In this document: one piece after another, positions 12,275-26,900 of the stretch
Numbering within the stretch: the first letter of the stretch is position 1
How the letters are laid out: every line of letters starts with the position of its first letter
Source of the DNA: Daphnia carinata
Lineage: Eukaryota; Arthropoda; Branchiopoda; Diplostraca; Daphniidae
Direction: 5' to 3'
Assembly: GCF_022539665.2 (NCBI RefSeq)
Contig: NC_081333.1
Location: 6,942,971 to 7,006,970 of the forward strand
DNA length: 64,000 bases
The notes under the pieces: generated by a model
The model's database searches: none
The model's input: the letters and a program-made list of their open reading frames with translations, nothing else
What the model was told of the DNA's origin: nothing
Made by a program: the position numbers and the translations under genes

Positions 12275-15200
12275 TAGTTGAAGCCCCATCCGCCACCGCC
12301 TCATTGACTTTATTACCTCAATATCTTCGGTACCGTTTCTTTTTTTTATGTCATAGCATTTCTATAGGTTACTAAAGGAATGTCAATAGCCTACTGCTAG
12401 TCTGTTGTGTGTTTTAAATTGATCACAACCATCACCAAGGATCAATCTTTCATCATTTGAGTCCAATGAGCTGAACGCAATGACAGCAATGCATTCGTAA
12501 CTATGTGTACGTGAGCAATGCAGGCATTTAGAACGCTGGAAGGTGAATTTCAATCATAACTCTTAATGTTCTTCTGTAACTTCCAAAAAATGCATACGGG
12601 CATGGATATCTATTAATGACACAGCTCCTTGAACGAAATGTAACAACCAGTTTTTTGGTGTGCAATATTTTCAATGCCAAAACAACGCCCCCTTTATTTG
12701 CATTTTTTTGCGAGGTTGATGAACGCATCGGCCAGCTCGCATGCTTTGGGCTTGCTGATCCAGCAGTTTGTATGAAAAACTGTGTCCATCATTGTCTCCC
12801 TGCTGCGTGGAATCGTTCAACTTCGCTGATTTGAAAACGACATTCTCAGCAGGCTTCTTCAGCGGAGTTTGCATATCCCTTAACTTTATTGAAGGTCATC
12901 GTTTCGTACTGTGGCTTTAACTTTATTAATCCATGTGACCGTGCACTGTGTTCGCTTAGCTGCCCCCCAGTTGGATTATTAGATTAAATCGAGTCAATCT
13001 GAATGTCGCCAAAAAGACGCATTCTTTGTAAAATTCTGTCTTTTTTCGTGTTACGTATCTTGCCTTCGTGCTTTTCCAATGAATATTCTACGTTGCGATA
13101 AGGCTGGCTTCGTGAGTGTGCGGGACAATTCCGGTTTCAAGGCTTCCTCTGGCAATTCGTTCCCTCTATCGGGCCTGCTTCAAACTTGTTACGCGTACAA
13201 AAAATTCTACATCTTCGCAGCTCCGGAGAGCGATAAACGAGGCACAGCATGAACTAACAGATGTAGCAAAAACGATTGCGTCAGCAAAAATTTCCATTTG
13301 AATTCCATAGTTGTACAAACATTAATTCTAATTCCGTCTTCTTCATGAAATGCAAGAAAATGAAATTGGAATTTTATTACTGAACACTTTTACACGACCG
13401 AAAGATCCGTTATTCAACAGTTCTAAAGTAAATTTATGTACTGGCATGGAGAATGGCGCAATCGATTGAGATATGGAATACCGCTAACATCACAAAAATG
13501 ATAATATTATAGTAAGAAGCTTCTTCTGAATATTCCACTCGTCCTCGTCAAAATAAAAGCATCAAGGACAAAAAAGAAAAAGAAATGCCTTCAAAATAAA
13601 AAAGGTTCGTGTTCGTCAAGTCCAAGGATCAAAATGCAATTTAGTTGTGCTATTATAAAATCCACTTTAAATAACGTACCGTTTGAATGGAAGCGGACTA
13701 GATGTGGGAACCACGATAGGGAAGCTTTAATACGATTCCTTGCATCCAGGCGGGCAATCATGTAAGCAATCAGAGATTCACGCTGCGAACGATTCCATTT
13801 CGCCGACGAAGACCGTGAGCAGATGGTGGCCCAGCTGTTTGGCAGTATTGGGTTCGTCATTTTATTCTATTTTCCTTGGCCGATTTCATTCTAGGACCGA
13901 ATGGACCATCCATGGCAACATTGTAGCCTAATCTCATGTCGTGAATCGGGGACGTTATCCAATTCATAATGCTTTTCCTCCGTTAGACTACTTTCTTTGA
14001 TGTCCTTCGTTTTATTAGAAGCGTGTGACGTAATAACATTCGCCTGACGATTTCATTTTCTATGACTTTTATTCTCCCCTGTATCCAGAAGTCCATAGGA
14101 ACTCGATTTAGTTGCTAAAAAAAAAGGGAAACTTTGTTACATGCACATTAGGAAATATCCACGCGTTCAATTGAATCTTGAAGTCTTAGAATGTCGCATA
14201 GAATTTGATCGTTGATTGTTAACTTAAAAGAATAAACCAAATTATATTATATTCGAAAAAGGGAAGACTACGTAAATTTGATCATTACTTTTTGTTTTCT
14301 CTTTTCCAAGGTCAAAACAAGAAAACCGCCCCCATAATTATGTCATTTCTTGGAAACGACATAATGGACACGGCCTGAAGCTATCCATGCAAAAAGGAAG
14401 GGATAGGGAAGCGTAAGTAGTTCACCGACCGTGAAAAAACTTTCAGTTACGTAACTTTATCTCTCCGACCAACAACCAGGATATTGAACATGCAGATGGT
14501 GAAAAAAAAAAAACACAGCAACAGCGGATGCTACCCACGAGGCCAGTGTTCAACGTCTTAGACAGGGTTTTACAGGTTTCCAGTGCGACGTGCGTGAATG
14601 TGCGCAGCAGCGACAACCGACCGGGAATCTGACATATTTCTCGGTATGTTTTTGTTATGTTTCGCTTCGTTTTGGTGATCCCGTCTGATGTAGTAGTATT
14701 GCAAATATGATGCAGATGGTTGTTAGGGAATGTTTTTGAAGAGCAACGGAGCAATAAAGCTTTTCTCCTACCGTACACGCAACGATGCATGTAATAAAGT
14801 GAACTCCTGCCTCGTTAATATCAAAGCAATTTTTCACGACAAACAATCCTCGTGTTTTTTAGCAGGTAGATTTACATGTAATACTGATCCTTTTTTTTTT
14901 TTCTGATAAAAGTTGTACACAACTCTAGCTCTTTGTCAAATCTGTTTACCTTCTTTGCTGGTGTATCACATTTTGCATTCAATAACGCGTGCATGCATAA
15001 GCTACAAAACACCCGCGTGTGGTGCCAGTATTTTTCGATAACAAAAGTCTTTGTTGTTCGACGAACATTGTTGAAATTTCTCTTATCGTGCTTACCGAGA
15101 AAATTCAATTTCTAAGATGCATGCTATTCGTTTCACACGCAATCTGTTTTACGCGCTTGTGTTGGGACTTCCGAGTGTGATTCCGTGTCACGCGCTAGCA

Positions 15201-18200
15201 TTTCGTGCCATCCCTTTATAGGTAGTACAGTATTTGAAGACGTTGAAGGTATAGGAAGGGGACGAGCAGCCGGCCTTCTCTGCGTTTTATAGATCGTGCG
15301 CTACCGGTTAACCTGGACAACCGCATAAGGGTTAGTATAAGGACGCACTCAAATAACTGATTACATCTGTAAATCAACTATTGTTGGTGGGGACTATACC
15401 AACTCTTCTGAACTGTTTCCTTTGTCCGTCTTTCGCCCGAAGACATAGTTCAGATTTTATTTGACAAGTTTTTTAATATGTTGATTTTACGGTTAATTCA
15501 AGTTATTGCTTTTTTATTATTATTATTGGAATCTGTTTGCGGTATTTGGGTTTCTTTTGTTAGGCTGCGGGGAATGGGCAAAGTTAGTTAAAAGATAAAA
15601 GGAATTGCAAAATGTTGCTGGATTTCATTGGAAGCGGAGCTGTGATCTGTGTGATTAAATATTTAAACGTCGTAAAGTAATGTTACGGTGTTGCCGGACG
15701 GGCATCAAACACAGTTATGATGAGGAAAATATATACCGTATTCTGAACTCGTAAATCTTCTCATTAAAGTATGACAGTCCCTAGAATTCGATTTACTCTG
15801 TCCCGTATTCCCTTGTGTACCCAGGGCAGTAATCGTGCGTGTTATGAGCAGTTCTCCTGGACGTTATTCAATCACGTGTTCAACACTCTAACCGTCCACG
15901 CTTATGTTGCAGTGTTTTGGATCTAGTAGTTTGTATCAACGCAATTAATTCAACGTGTTGTGCCAAGCGCGTTGCTTTGTAGGTGGCAGAAACTCACAGG
16001 TTATACATTTTGCTCTTAATTAGTAAAAGAAAATAGTGGAATGACTTCGTTACGTAGTCTACAGCCTTTGAAATTGCCGTACCGGTTAAACTGAGCAATG
16101 GTATTGATGTCACTTATCACAAGCTGACGTAATGAACTTTTGGTGTGTAAAATTTCGTGCTGCTGTCACCTAAGCAAAACTTTTATTTGCTCATTTGTTT
16201 GATTGCTTGTTCTTCGTATTCGTTCCTAACGAGCTGTGCGTATTCTAAACAGCATCGAGGCTTTTGGGGCCGTAATGTGTGTCGATCAAGTTTTTCGTGA
16301 TTTTTCTTTACTTTCCCTTGTCCGCTTCGATTATTGAAGGAAGCTGCGTGCCAATATCCGATATGGATTTTCTTCGGTTTTGCAGTGTTTAGTTCCCTTC
16401 CAAATGTATCAATGCGGAGAAATAGAAAACTGTTCAGAAAATCCTGTTTTAGTGATCGTAAACTGCCGGTAGACGATCGTGTCCGATACGGTGGCGTTTG
16501 GTAGTGGAACCGGGTTTGAAAATGGATGGTGATAGAAAGACATTCGAATTTAGATGTGCGCCATCACGCGTCCGTAAATCTAACGCCTCTTTGCCCTTTT
16601 TCACGCACCATCGTTCAGCGTCGCATACAAACTGGATGCGGTGAACATAAAAGAAAACAATTTATTTCGATCGAATGTAATAGACTCGCTCTCGGATGCA
16701 TTCCTTCCTCGCCATCTGATATTGTCGCGTTTTCCTATTTTCTGATATTGTGTACCGTTCCATCGCGCACGAAATAATATGCCACACAGGTATAGGTAGG
16801 CGGGTCGATGAAGACGCAGCGAATGTAGGCGCCATCTTTCTAAGCCTTCTGGACAAGAATACAACAAGCTAGCTTGATAGATGGCCAACGAGTATGGCGG
16901 CAAGGAGGAAATCTTTATAGCTTTCGGGAATGATTGATCGCCTTGGAGCAGATGGATAAGCCTGTTGCCGGGGTGTATCATGTTTGCTTTTCCTCTTTTC
17001 TTCTAGCGCGTGCCACGTTCCCTACTTTTTTTTTTCTTTTACCGCCTTATGCTACAATCGATTTCGGTATACGCCTACGTGTATTCATCCCACAGACTTC
17101 AGGGACTTGCACTTTTTTTTTTAAATACCAACAGAGGAAGGTATAACATCATTAAAAAGACAGGGTACATATCAAACACGCTTCTGTTGCTTTTCTATTG
17201 ATTTTCTGTCAATTATTATCACGAAGTGCTACATGTGAAGTGCAGGCTACATTGTTTTTCAAATGTCTTTGATACTTACCCGCTTTTCAACGTGTAATGC
17301 AATACCGTTTCTTTTATTTGTATGTTTTTTTTTTGTTTTGTTTTTATGTTTTTGCTTTGTACTACATTAAGTGGCGAAAGCAAGACTGGATGAATCAATA
17401 TTTCCGCATGAGGAATGCTGAGCAAGCAAGTGGTGGAATATAATCAATGACTCCCGCCCGGCATTTCTCTGAGGGACGCTCAAGGAGAGTCGCGATGAAA
17501 TGTCGTGACTTTGTGCGCGTAAGGAAGCGTTTGAACCTCGCGGGAAGTGATTGTGTGTCTACAATTTCTTTTCCCTTGGAGCGACCCGCGCTTCGTTTAA
17601 TATTTTCTTGCAAAATTGTTGGCCGTTGAAATAATTGGGAAGGGGTGGGGTTGCGGGTAGCGGTAAACGCTTTTGTCACCAATTTCAACTATCTGCATTT
17701 GAAGTCTATTGAAAATTAGGTTTTTCTTTTCGATAGCTGCATCAATTGAGATGCAAAGCCAGTTAGGATCTGTGTTACTGAATTCATCGATTTTGCGCGT
17801 GAATGGGAACCTAGTTCGTGATTCACGTGTTAACTTTTGACGGAGGCGATTCCTGGCGGCGAAAATGCGAGACCAACGCAAACGAAATTTGCACAATGCA
17901 AATATTTTTTGTCGCCCTTTTTTTTTCTTCTGGGTTTTGTGAACGCAGTGACTCAACCGCGTGTTCTGTATAACCTCATTTTATTGATTTATTTTTTTTT
18001 TCGCGCAATTCCAAAACTCTAGTTCGCACAGCTCGGGTTGTAGGCCAGCTGAAGGCAATGATAGAAGGCTATTTTGCATTCAGTAAGAAAATGTATTAAT
18101 GATATAATGCGGTACGATCGATCTCGGCAGACTCTTGAATCAAAAGTTAACGCCCAGCAAGTTTTTCTTATTACTATTACCGACGTTGTGTGTGCGACTC

Positions 18201-20831
18201 AGAAGCCATAGATACTCACAGTCCTAAAATAATTGCAATCCCGGTCACATTCTTTCAGGTTGAAGGAAACGTGGAGAGAACATCTTTCATTTTTTGCCCG
18301 CACAACTCGTTTGATTTCCTTTTTTTTTTTTGACGAATGCTTGTGCATCTCATTAAAAAGGAAGTGAAGAACGTAAAAAGAGGAAACACTGCTACAAAAC
18401 AAATTCAAGAGCCTTGGGATGATGGGGATCTTATTTCATCTATACGCTGGATGAAAAATCAGCTCTGGAATTGAAATCTGCTGGGAGGACGTATGCAAAT
18501 ACCTAACACTTTTATTTTGTTTCGTTTTTAGCCAAGAAAATTGGTGGGTAGATGGGAGTTTCGTTCTTTTTTCAGTGCATCCGCTTGTCTCCGTTTGAAA
18601 TTCTAAGAATCACTAGTGGATTAGGGGAATCATCTCCGGCCGTTGTGCTGCTGCTGGAACCGTATTAGTATTTGCACATCACTTAAGCTCAACATGCATA
18701 CTGACTTTAGTTCAATTTTCAAAACAATTAGTAGCTACCGAGTTTGTGTTAAATTTGCATGTTTAATAAAAGATTGTGGGAGTCTGGAACAAATAATTTT
18801 TCGGAGACGATCTTTGTTCCTAAACGCACGGTATGGGTTAAACGATTTCTCGTCGACTATACTAACATGCGGTTTACGCAAAGACACGGGAAAAATCACT
18901 AAAGAAATGTTGCGTCGTCTCTTCATTTCAAGCGGTAACGACAATTGGATTGAGAGCTGTGCGGCTTGGTCCGCGTTGCGCGAAAGACATCGATCTCTGT
19001 TCTCGTTACAAGGTCTACACGGTGACATTAACAGACTTTTAGGCTTCCGGGAGAATGTCAGGTGACGCAGCCACAGGCACAAAAAGGCTGGTTTTGATTT
19101 TTCTTTTTTTTTTTGTATTCTTTTCCTCGTAGCTCTTACTTTCTCACTTCCCTGATGCCATTGCACACGTAAAGTGATCGAGTTTGAGCCTAGCGTTAGA
19201 CATCCTCTCTTCTTTTGATGCTCTTCATTCCTTTTGCCACTTGTTGAGACACGTATTTTTACGTTTCCATGACTGCCTGAAAAGAAAATCAACTGAGCCA
19301 CCGTCGCTATGGAGTCCGACACGTCTCTGGAAGTTCACTTGGAAATGATGAATCGCCTGGATGTGATTTGTCGCCAAGACCTTCTTTCTATCAACCTTCG
19401 CTATTCTTTTTTTTTTTAACTATGCTCTCTAAGTTTATTTTATTTTATTTTTTTTTGTATCTCTGCCTACTTTCCTTTTTTTTCTCCTTATTTTAGCGTA
19501 GATCGTTTGCCAAACTGATCATTTATCTTGTATTGGAAACATCCGCTCATCTAGCGACTTCATATTTCTTTTCAGAAATCTATTGATGCCGCTATCATCA
19601 CTGCTTTTTTTTTCCAATTTTTTCCCATGATCTTCATTCTGTCGCCAGCATTGCTTATATCATAGCGTTCTCCATTTGCTGGCCCGTCTTGTGAAATAAA
19701 TTAGCCGGCTACGCTTATACTATGACCGGCCCAGACATACTAAACAAGGCGCTAGCTTTTGTAGCGATGGGGATGGTTCCAAGTTGTAGAAGACAAAGAG
19801 TTATACATCACTGGGCCCTCTTCACTTTGTCTGCCCCCTTTCCCATCTACTAGCAGGACTGTCACTATTCAACCCTTCCTTCCTCTTTGCTCTCATTTCC
19901 CGGCGTGAGCAAAAGCCTATCGATCGTTTTAAGTGGGCAAACAATCAATTTGAGTACCTCGTTAATAACAAAGCTATAGGTGCAGAGTGTGTAGACGCTG
20001 GCTGAAAGGATAGCTTCCGTTTTGTTTTACTCAAATCACCACGGCCTTCGAATGATATTTTATATTGTCGATCGGGAAACATTCGATCTTGTTATTGTTC
20101 GTCTTGCCAGAAGGTTTTAACTTGGAATTTTTCACAGACCTTTGAAGCTTCAACAAAACTAAATTTCATGCGACGTAACTTGCCTTTTCTATTTTGATCT
20201 TAAACGTAGGACACAGGAGGTTTTTTGAAAGGGGAATCTTTACCTGATGGTCAGAATGATGACGTAACGTAACGTCCAATTTTTACGTGTCAAATGCTGA
20301 GAGTGGCAGTAGCAAGTCTTTTGGCTTGTCGATATTTCATTGTTTTCATACCTCATCTCTGTACTACTATACAAGTTGCGAAATTTACCTTGACGACATG
20401 GGATTCAAAAAGACCCTTGCTGTAATAGCAATTTTAAACTTTTGCTGTTTTGTGTAATGCTGCCATTGTTCTCAGTATAATGCGCTATTGAACATCTTTT
20501 CAAATCAATAGGTTATTGTTCGCGTGTAGATACTTGATCGACACGCAGTCTCGTCACTTTGTGTACAATATTAATATCAATAAATAATCTTTCTCCTATT
20601 TTCATATTTTCTTTGTTTTAGACATTTCATTTTCTCTCGCCACACATCACCACGTCTTTAGAATGGTTCCTCGCTATACAGTCCATAGTGCGCATGTCAC
20701 TAACTACTTCTGCCGGCCGCTGCTGGCATCGCTTTGCTAGCGAGTGTTAGCGCTGCCGTCGCCCACTACCACACCGAAGCTCCGCATTGTGTATCCGAAC
20801 CGTGGAAACCAACAATCTTTGACGACACCGA

Positions 20832-20837
20832 TATATA
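20832..20837 (+). promoter_or_regulatory. Candidate TATA box of the dipeptidase gene
   Basis: TATATA lies 108 bases upstream of the proposed ATG at 20940. An initiator-like TTAGTG sits about 30 bases downstream, which would give a 5' UTR of about 75-80 bases. This is inference from spacing alone. Confidence 0.35.
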
Positions 20838-20939
20838 CTCGGCGCGAACAGGACTGCTGCCTTTTAGTGCGCTGTGTGCCTGTACTCTGTGAAGTCGTAA
20901 CGTTTATACGTCTCTTTGCGGACACAGTGCTACGTCACC

Positions 20940-23900
20940 ATGGAACATCATCACTTTCATTATAACCAGCAGCAGCATCACCACAGTCAACCGGAGCATG
21001 AGCTCGAGTTGGAAGAATGGCACCAACAGCTGGATCTGGAGCATCACATTCGCCACTGCCAGTGTTCGTGTAATCACATGGGCTACGGCAATTACTGGAG
21101 CTACAAGGTAGGAGGAAGAACATATTTAATCAAATTTAGCGGTGGTGCAAATTTAAAAAAAAACTCGTATCGTGTTTCGTCGAATTCATGATGCAATAGT
21201 GGAACTGTCACGACCTGCAGTCGTTTTACGGTTCGCTGAAGGTGGGGGGGGGGGAGGAGGAAGAGATCTGCTAGGAGAATACAATTTTATTTGTTCTTGT
21301 GTCAGCTAAAGCCGACTGCGCCTGTCTTTCGCCAATCGAAACGCCAATCATTTTGGCACTGCAATCTTGATTTTTTCCCTCATGATTGTGTTGCTCACTT
21401 CGCCGTTTCGAAATGGCTGGGCTGTTGACGCCGTTGTCGTAACGCAGGACGGGTGGGGAAAGGGATATAATATATTATTACACACGGATGGGGACGAGGA
21501 ATGAAGAGAAAGAGGTCTCTTGCACCGGATGTTGACATGTTTTCCTGACGCCATCCGGCTTTTTAATATTCTCGTGATTGGTAGTTTTTATGTACACGAA
21601 GCGGATGGTTCCGACTGGATTTTTCATCGCTTGTTTACCATTTTGCTTATGGGAAAAACCCAAATTTGGATGACTCAAAAAGAGCTGATTAAAATTTCGT
21701 TTCCTTCTTTGGCCATATGATTTTCTATCTTCTGCTGGTCTTGCGCTGGAAAGCCCATCCTTTTTTTTTTTTTATTTCCTTCAACGTTGTGTATATCATC
21801 GCTAACTTTGTTTGAGCCAATAGCACAGCGAACTACGTTGACTGTGTCTATATGCCCAATATCAAATTCCTCCGTGGTGCATATCTCTTTCATAGTCATC
21901 AATGGCAATCCTCATCATCGGAGCTTCTTTGCGCCGTCTAGGTCTAGCCCAATATGGCAGCAGTATATACCCATGCACTGTGAGGCTGTATTCTGTAGCT
22001 AACACAAACATTTTCACTGTTGTTCTGGAGCAAAAGGCGAACGGAAGAAGCTTGGAAAGTCCGCTGGGATCAGCAGATTTTCGTTGACGTGGCTGGAAAG
22101 AGCTTTTCTTCGTGTATGATAAAACAGACGGCGAAGACCAGCAAAAAGAGAGCTGGGGGGGGGGGGGGGTAGAGGAGAGTGCGTCGAGAAAGAAAATTCA
22201 AAAGCACGCACGTTTCTTGCCAGTCGGATGCTGATGAAGAACATTGTATACAAGCTTACCAATTCTATTATTGACAGACTCGACATAGTCTCTTTGTTGA
22301 AACGTCTACCATTTCTTCTCTCAATGCTTACGATTGAAAGTAGCTAGTTAAAAAAGTGGCTGTCCATGTTCCAAAAAAAAAAATGCGTGCAACATCGAAG
22401 ACTTGTTTGCGTGTTAGCGTCATTTTCTCTATCATCTAGTTAAAAACATACTACTTGCACTACAAGGAATAAATGTACTGACGGATGAGCGCGGATCTAG
22501 TGGTACTGATCTCACACGAAAGACGATAGTGGAATGGGGAAAGAAAGAGCGTAGACGGGCAAGAAAGAGCGTGTTGTTTTCCTGTTTGTGAAGGTTTTTA
22601 CGTTAAAAAAAAAAAAAAAAAAAAGGGCTTTTCCACAAAAAATAATAAGCTGGAACTTTGTGTTGTTTTGTATCCGAGCGCTCCAATCTTTGTTAAACAT
22701 ACGCAACACCCTGTGCGCTTCGCTACAAGCATCTGGTGCCGCGGCCACACACGCATTAGACAGTAATAATAGACGTAGATATACTTTGCGAGATTGATCG
22801 TCAAGATCATGCGGATCTTGTACTCCGAAGGTAATTGTTTGGTTATCGATCGCAACACAGTATCGTCGTTTGCCCATCTTGCCCGTCGTAGGCCCTTATT
22901 ATACAGCCTTTTACATCGCAAAGGCTTGAGACACTATGCGAAGCGAATAGCCCCGACTGCCTCGAAAATCCTGTATTTATACGGTAGGCTTAATGTCTTT
23001 CCTGACTCTTTATTTCTCCTGTGTTTAGTTGTTTCTCTTTACTGTCCTAAAGGTTCTACCACAACCAGTGTCCCAACGCAATAAAAAAAGTGAGGTTTGA
23101 TGCGCTCATCTCTGCGCATCAATCTCCTGGCTGTAAAAGACGGAAGGCCGGATAGGCTTTCCACCTGGGTTATAGCTTTTCTTTTCTTTTTTTTTTTCGT
23201 GGTTGGATTCGTATTTGGTGGGATGAAAATAAGACAACCAGAAATAGGGGTCTCTAGTCACTTTATGGCAATCTGCGTAGGCGCGCTTGTATGAATTTTT
23301 CATTTGAATTCTATCTGTGTAAAATAAGATGGCGACCTACCTTTTATTTCGCTTTGCATCGACTGCTGATGGGAAGGCTACATTCAAATCGTCCAATGTT
23401 CACGGTGAATTGGCACAGAACGCGGAACCGCAGATCAAACGGATGATATCGATTTATTCTCGCTCGCTGTCTGAATTGAAATGTCTCTTTTTGTGTGTCA
23501 ATCGAACAGTGCCGTGTCTGTTTATTCATCGGTAGAGACCTTCCAATATGAACTGTCTAAGGAAAGTTCTGCATTGGTCGCGTACCCAACGCTGTACCGC
23601 TGGATATGAATATAAAGTTTCCAATGAAGTCGGCTGCCGTGTTTGTTCAACCCTCCCACCGTGTTGTAAAGTCGTCGAATTGAATCTGAAAATGAAGAGC
23701 GTTTATTGCATTTTTTTGAGTTGTCCTTTTTATTGATGTTAGTCATGTATCGCTATTGCCATCGTTAAGCCTTTTCCAGATTAGCGTCTCATTCTTCTTT
23801 AAATGTTTCATTTGATTCGATCGTCACTTTTGAGACGTTCAGAATGTTTATCGAATATCTCATATCGACAATTTTTGCAGTCAACGTAAATGGTCGGTCT

Positions 23901-26900
23901 TTTAGATTTCATATCATCGTGCTGTGCATAGCAACAGATTTAATGAAACCTTGTCTGCAGCGTTGGACTAACATACATCAAATGGCTGCCGCAGACTTTC
24001 AATCCCTTTCAATATTCAAACTACTTTTAAGTTTGACACTTAAACATTGCGGACGTTTGAGATGTTATTTCCTGCTGCAAGCGATGTTCTCATTTACACT
24101 GACATGCCGAGTTTTCGACGAATGTTGGAGACAGTTACAATTACCGCCTTTCTCTCTTTCCCACTTTTTTTTTTTTCATTCGTTCACGCTTGACACAAAG
24201 CCGTCACGCAAAGGACGTGAAAACCCTAGCCCGCTTTAAACTGCATTTCCGTTTCTGCTCGTCCACACGTCAGACGTGAAAGTCAACAGTGCAATCAAAA
24301 CTGAATTAAGCTTTGAATTATTTCTTTCGTTTTCTGCGCTGCCTATTCGCCTCTTTGTCTAGATCTGTCATGCGTCCATTATTTTAGTGTGTGTGACCTC
24401 AAATTGATTCTATTATCTACGGTCTATGCGTATTTATATGTTTACATTTGAAACGATTTGTTTTTCCGATTTTTCATTTCTCTCTCTTTCATTTCTTCAT
24501 CACCAACAGCCATGGTGATTTCAAATAATTTAGTTACTTTCATCGGCTTCGTTATTGAAAGAAAACATTTGGGAATCCTTTAGGGTTTGTGATAGCTCTT
24601 TCGGAAAAAGGCTGACGGGCAGAAATGAATATGCGGAATGTTTGCATGTGCACGAATCCGTGTCAAATGAACGTCGATCATGCTTGTAAGAAGATGACTA
24701 TTGGTCGAGCGAAAGAAAAAAAATGAAAATCTAAAGGAAAGTTGTATTTAACGAGATGGCAAAGAAGCTTTGAATAGGACGGCCGCAATAGCGGGCAGCG
24801 GAAAAAAAGAGATGCAACCAATCTTGTTGAGGGGGTTTCTATATTTGCTGCCGACGGAATCGATCGGCTCACACACGCATCAGTCGGAATCGGGGAAGGA
24901 ACTCGGTACATGTAAATCATATGTGAAATGGAAGGGAAACCGACTAGTATTGTCGGTGGTTTTTTTTTTTTTTTAAGACGTGGACAAAAGAATGAAAAAG
25001 GACTCTTTTTATTTTTTTGGAGGGGTTTCCAATTTGTTTCTTAAGCTTCTAGGCTTTGAACTTTTCCTTTTATTGCAGGCGCTGAAATACGCCATTCTTT
25101 GTAGTCGGACGAAGTTTTGCGACAATCCAGCTAATAATTCCTCGGAGGCAGCAATCAATCAAACATTCTTGATTCATCTTTTTCCTTTTTTTTTTCCGGC
25201 ATTTAGTTCCTTCTTTTGTGGGAAGAACAAGAAAGCGATCGACGGCAGTAGGGCGTCAGTTGCCAGCTAATGCCTTTTCCTTGAGTGGAATGAAACGAAA
25301 AGAAACAGAGAGAGAGATCCGCTTTTGCTTTTCTCTAAAATTATAGATTGCTACACTGTAACGTGGAAGATGTCAGCAGCAGTATGCTGAAGGCTAAAAT
25401 CCCCCTTTTTTTGTTGTGTATCGATTTTTCATTGCTGATTCTTTTGTGATGCACCACGATCAGGAAGTCCAATTCTTTGAACAATTTTAAATGTGTTGCG
25501 GTCGTGTCTCCTGCATTTCAACTTTGTCTTATATGTTTCATGTGTTGGATTTTTACTGGTGTTTGTCCGTCTCGTGTTGATCAAACGAAGCGGATACGTT
25601 AGACTAACGTTTAAAAGTGTCCAACCATACCATGACGTGATGAGGCATTGCGTGACTTTTCCGGCCAATCAGCCAGTATTGTATCGGCCCGTGTGTCAAC
25701 ATCATTGTGTACAATATATAGCACTGTGATTGGCTCGTACAAAGGCTGTTTTTAGCACCTTATAAACAAGCTCATAAAGTAAACCCCCAAAGCACATGAA
25801 AGTTCTGGGAAGTTTGACGGAGGGGGTCCTTCAATCTCCTTTTGATCGCTGACCACTAGATCGATCGATCCCGTCGCATTTTCGCTGCAAACGACGTTGG
25901 CGTTCCGGGTCTTTTTGTTTGATTACTTTCTATAATCATTGATTACTATCGTCTCGTCTGGAAAACATATAATCTTGATCCGAATTATTGGAAGTGTGGG
26001 AGATCTCTTATTTTTTGTATTGGGATTGACGAATTCCCGTACCAATAACTTGACGTTTAATAACTGACGTGTTTTTTTTTCGGGCTGAAAGTTAGATCGT
26101 TGTCCATCATTTTGATTTTACTTCAGAGTAAATATCTTAACACGCTTCTTAGCTTAGTGATTATGGTAATTTAATTCGGTAATGGTGGCGTGAACTGTCT
26201 GGTGCTACAAATTGGTTGAAAATCGATCCAACGGCAAATGCTCAACACTGAAATCGCTTCTCGCTTCTGACTCCATTGTAATCGTATTACTTATACTGTG
26301 ACGCTATCAGTCTAGACGGAAGATAAGTTTCCTGGCTTTTGCTTAATGCTTAATCATCTCTATCAATCTGAAGACCACTCGTCCCAGTAAATACCAATTT
26401 CTCGACGTGGCGACCGGAAAAGTGAACAATTTTCGGTATTAGTGGCAATCTTAACCCCAGAGATTCGCCATTTGTTCTCATTTGACCACTTTTCGTCAAG
26501 ACCTTTGATTGAATTCGTTCCACACGACCCGTATAGCCACGTTTTGCGTCGGACATTTACATCCATCGTTCGTCTTTCGATGTGAGACTATTTGGAATTG
26601 AAGTTGATCGACTCTTGGGCGTCTACATTGAACAACTTGAACGCACATTAATTGATCCACGTCCGTTCGTTTGTTGTCAAGTATCTTATGATTTTAACGA
26701 GGGTGCCGTTTTATTTGCCTTCCTTCGTCTTTTATTTCTGTTTGAGATACAGTTGATGACTTGTTACCAAGCGATGGGCTTTGGACACGGTCGAATGAAA
26801 CGGCGTTCGAAAAGATAGTAACGTCAATGGCCTTTTGTCCTTCGGAATCATTCGAGCAAATGCGAAAGAGATTGTCTTTAGGCTGGACCAGTTTTTCGGA

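Larger units (their letters stand above)
11635..20939. other. Long intergenic region between Kazal and dipeptidase genes
   Basis: The first ~650 bases are probably Kazal 3' UTR. Beyond that I find no exon with splice sites and a recognisable product. ORFs such as 16601-16981 (-), 18643-19065 (+) and 18735-19322 (-) overlap antisense partners and have no domain character. The region may hold cis-regulatory sequence or non-coding 5' exons of the dipeptidase gene, which I cannot tell by eye. Confidence 0.4.

Noticed and set aside
18735-19322. 195-codon minus-strand ORF
   Set aside because: Overlaps a 140-codon plus-strand ORF, crosses homopolymers, has no domain or splice context, and sits in the intergenic region.
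20916-20939. Upstream in-frame extension of dipeptidase exon 1 from a TTG
   Set aside because: Not an ATG; the ATG at 20940 has a strong CACC context and is the more likely start.
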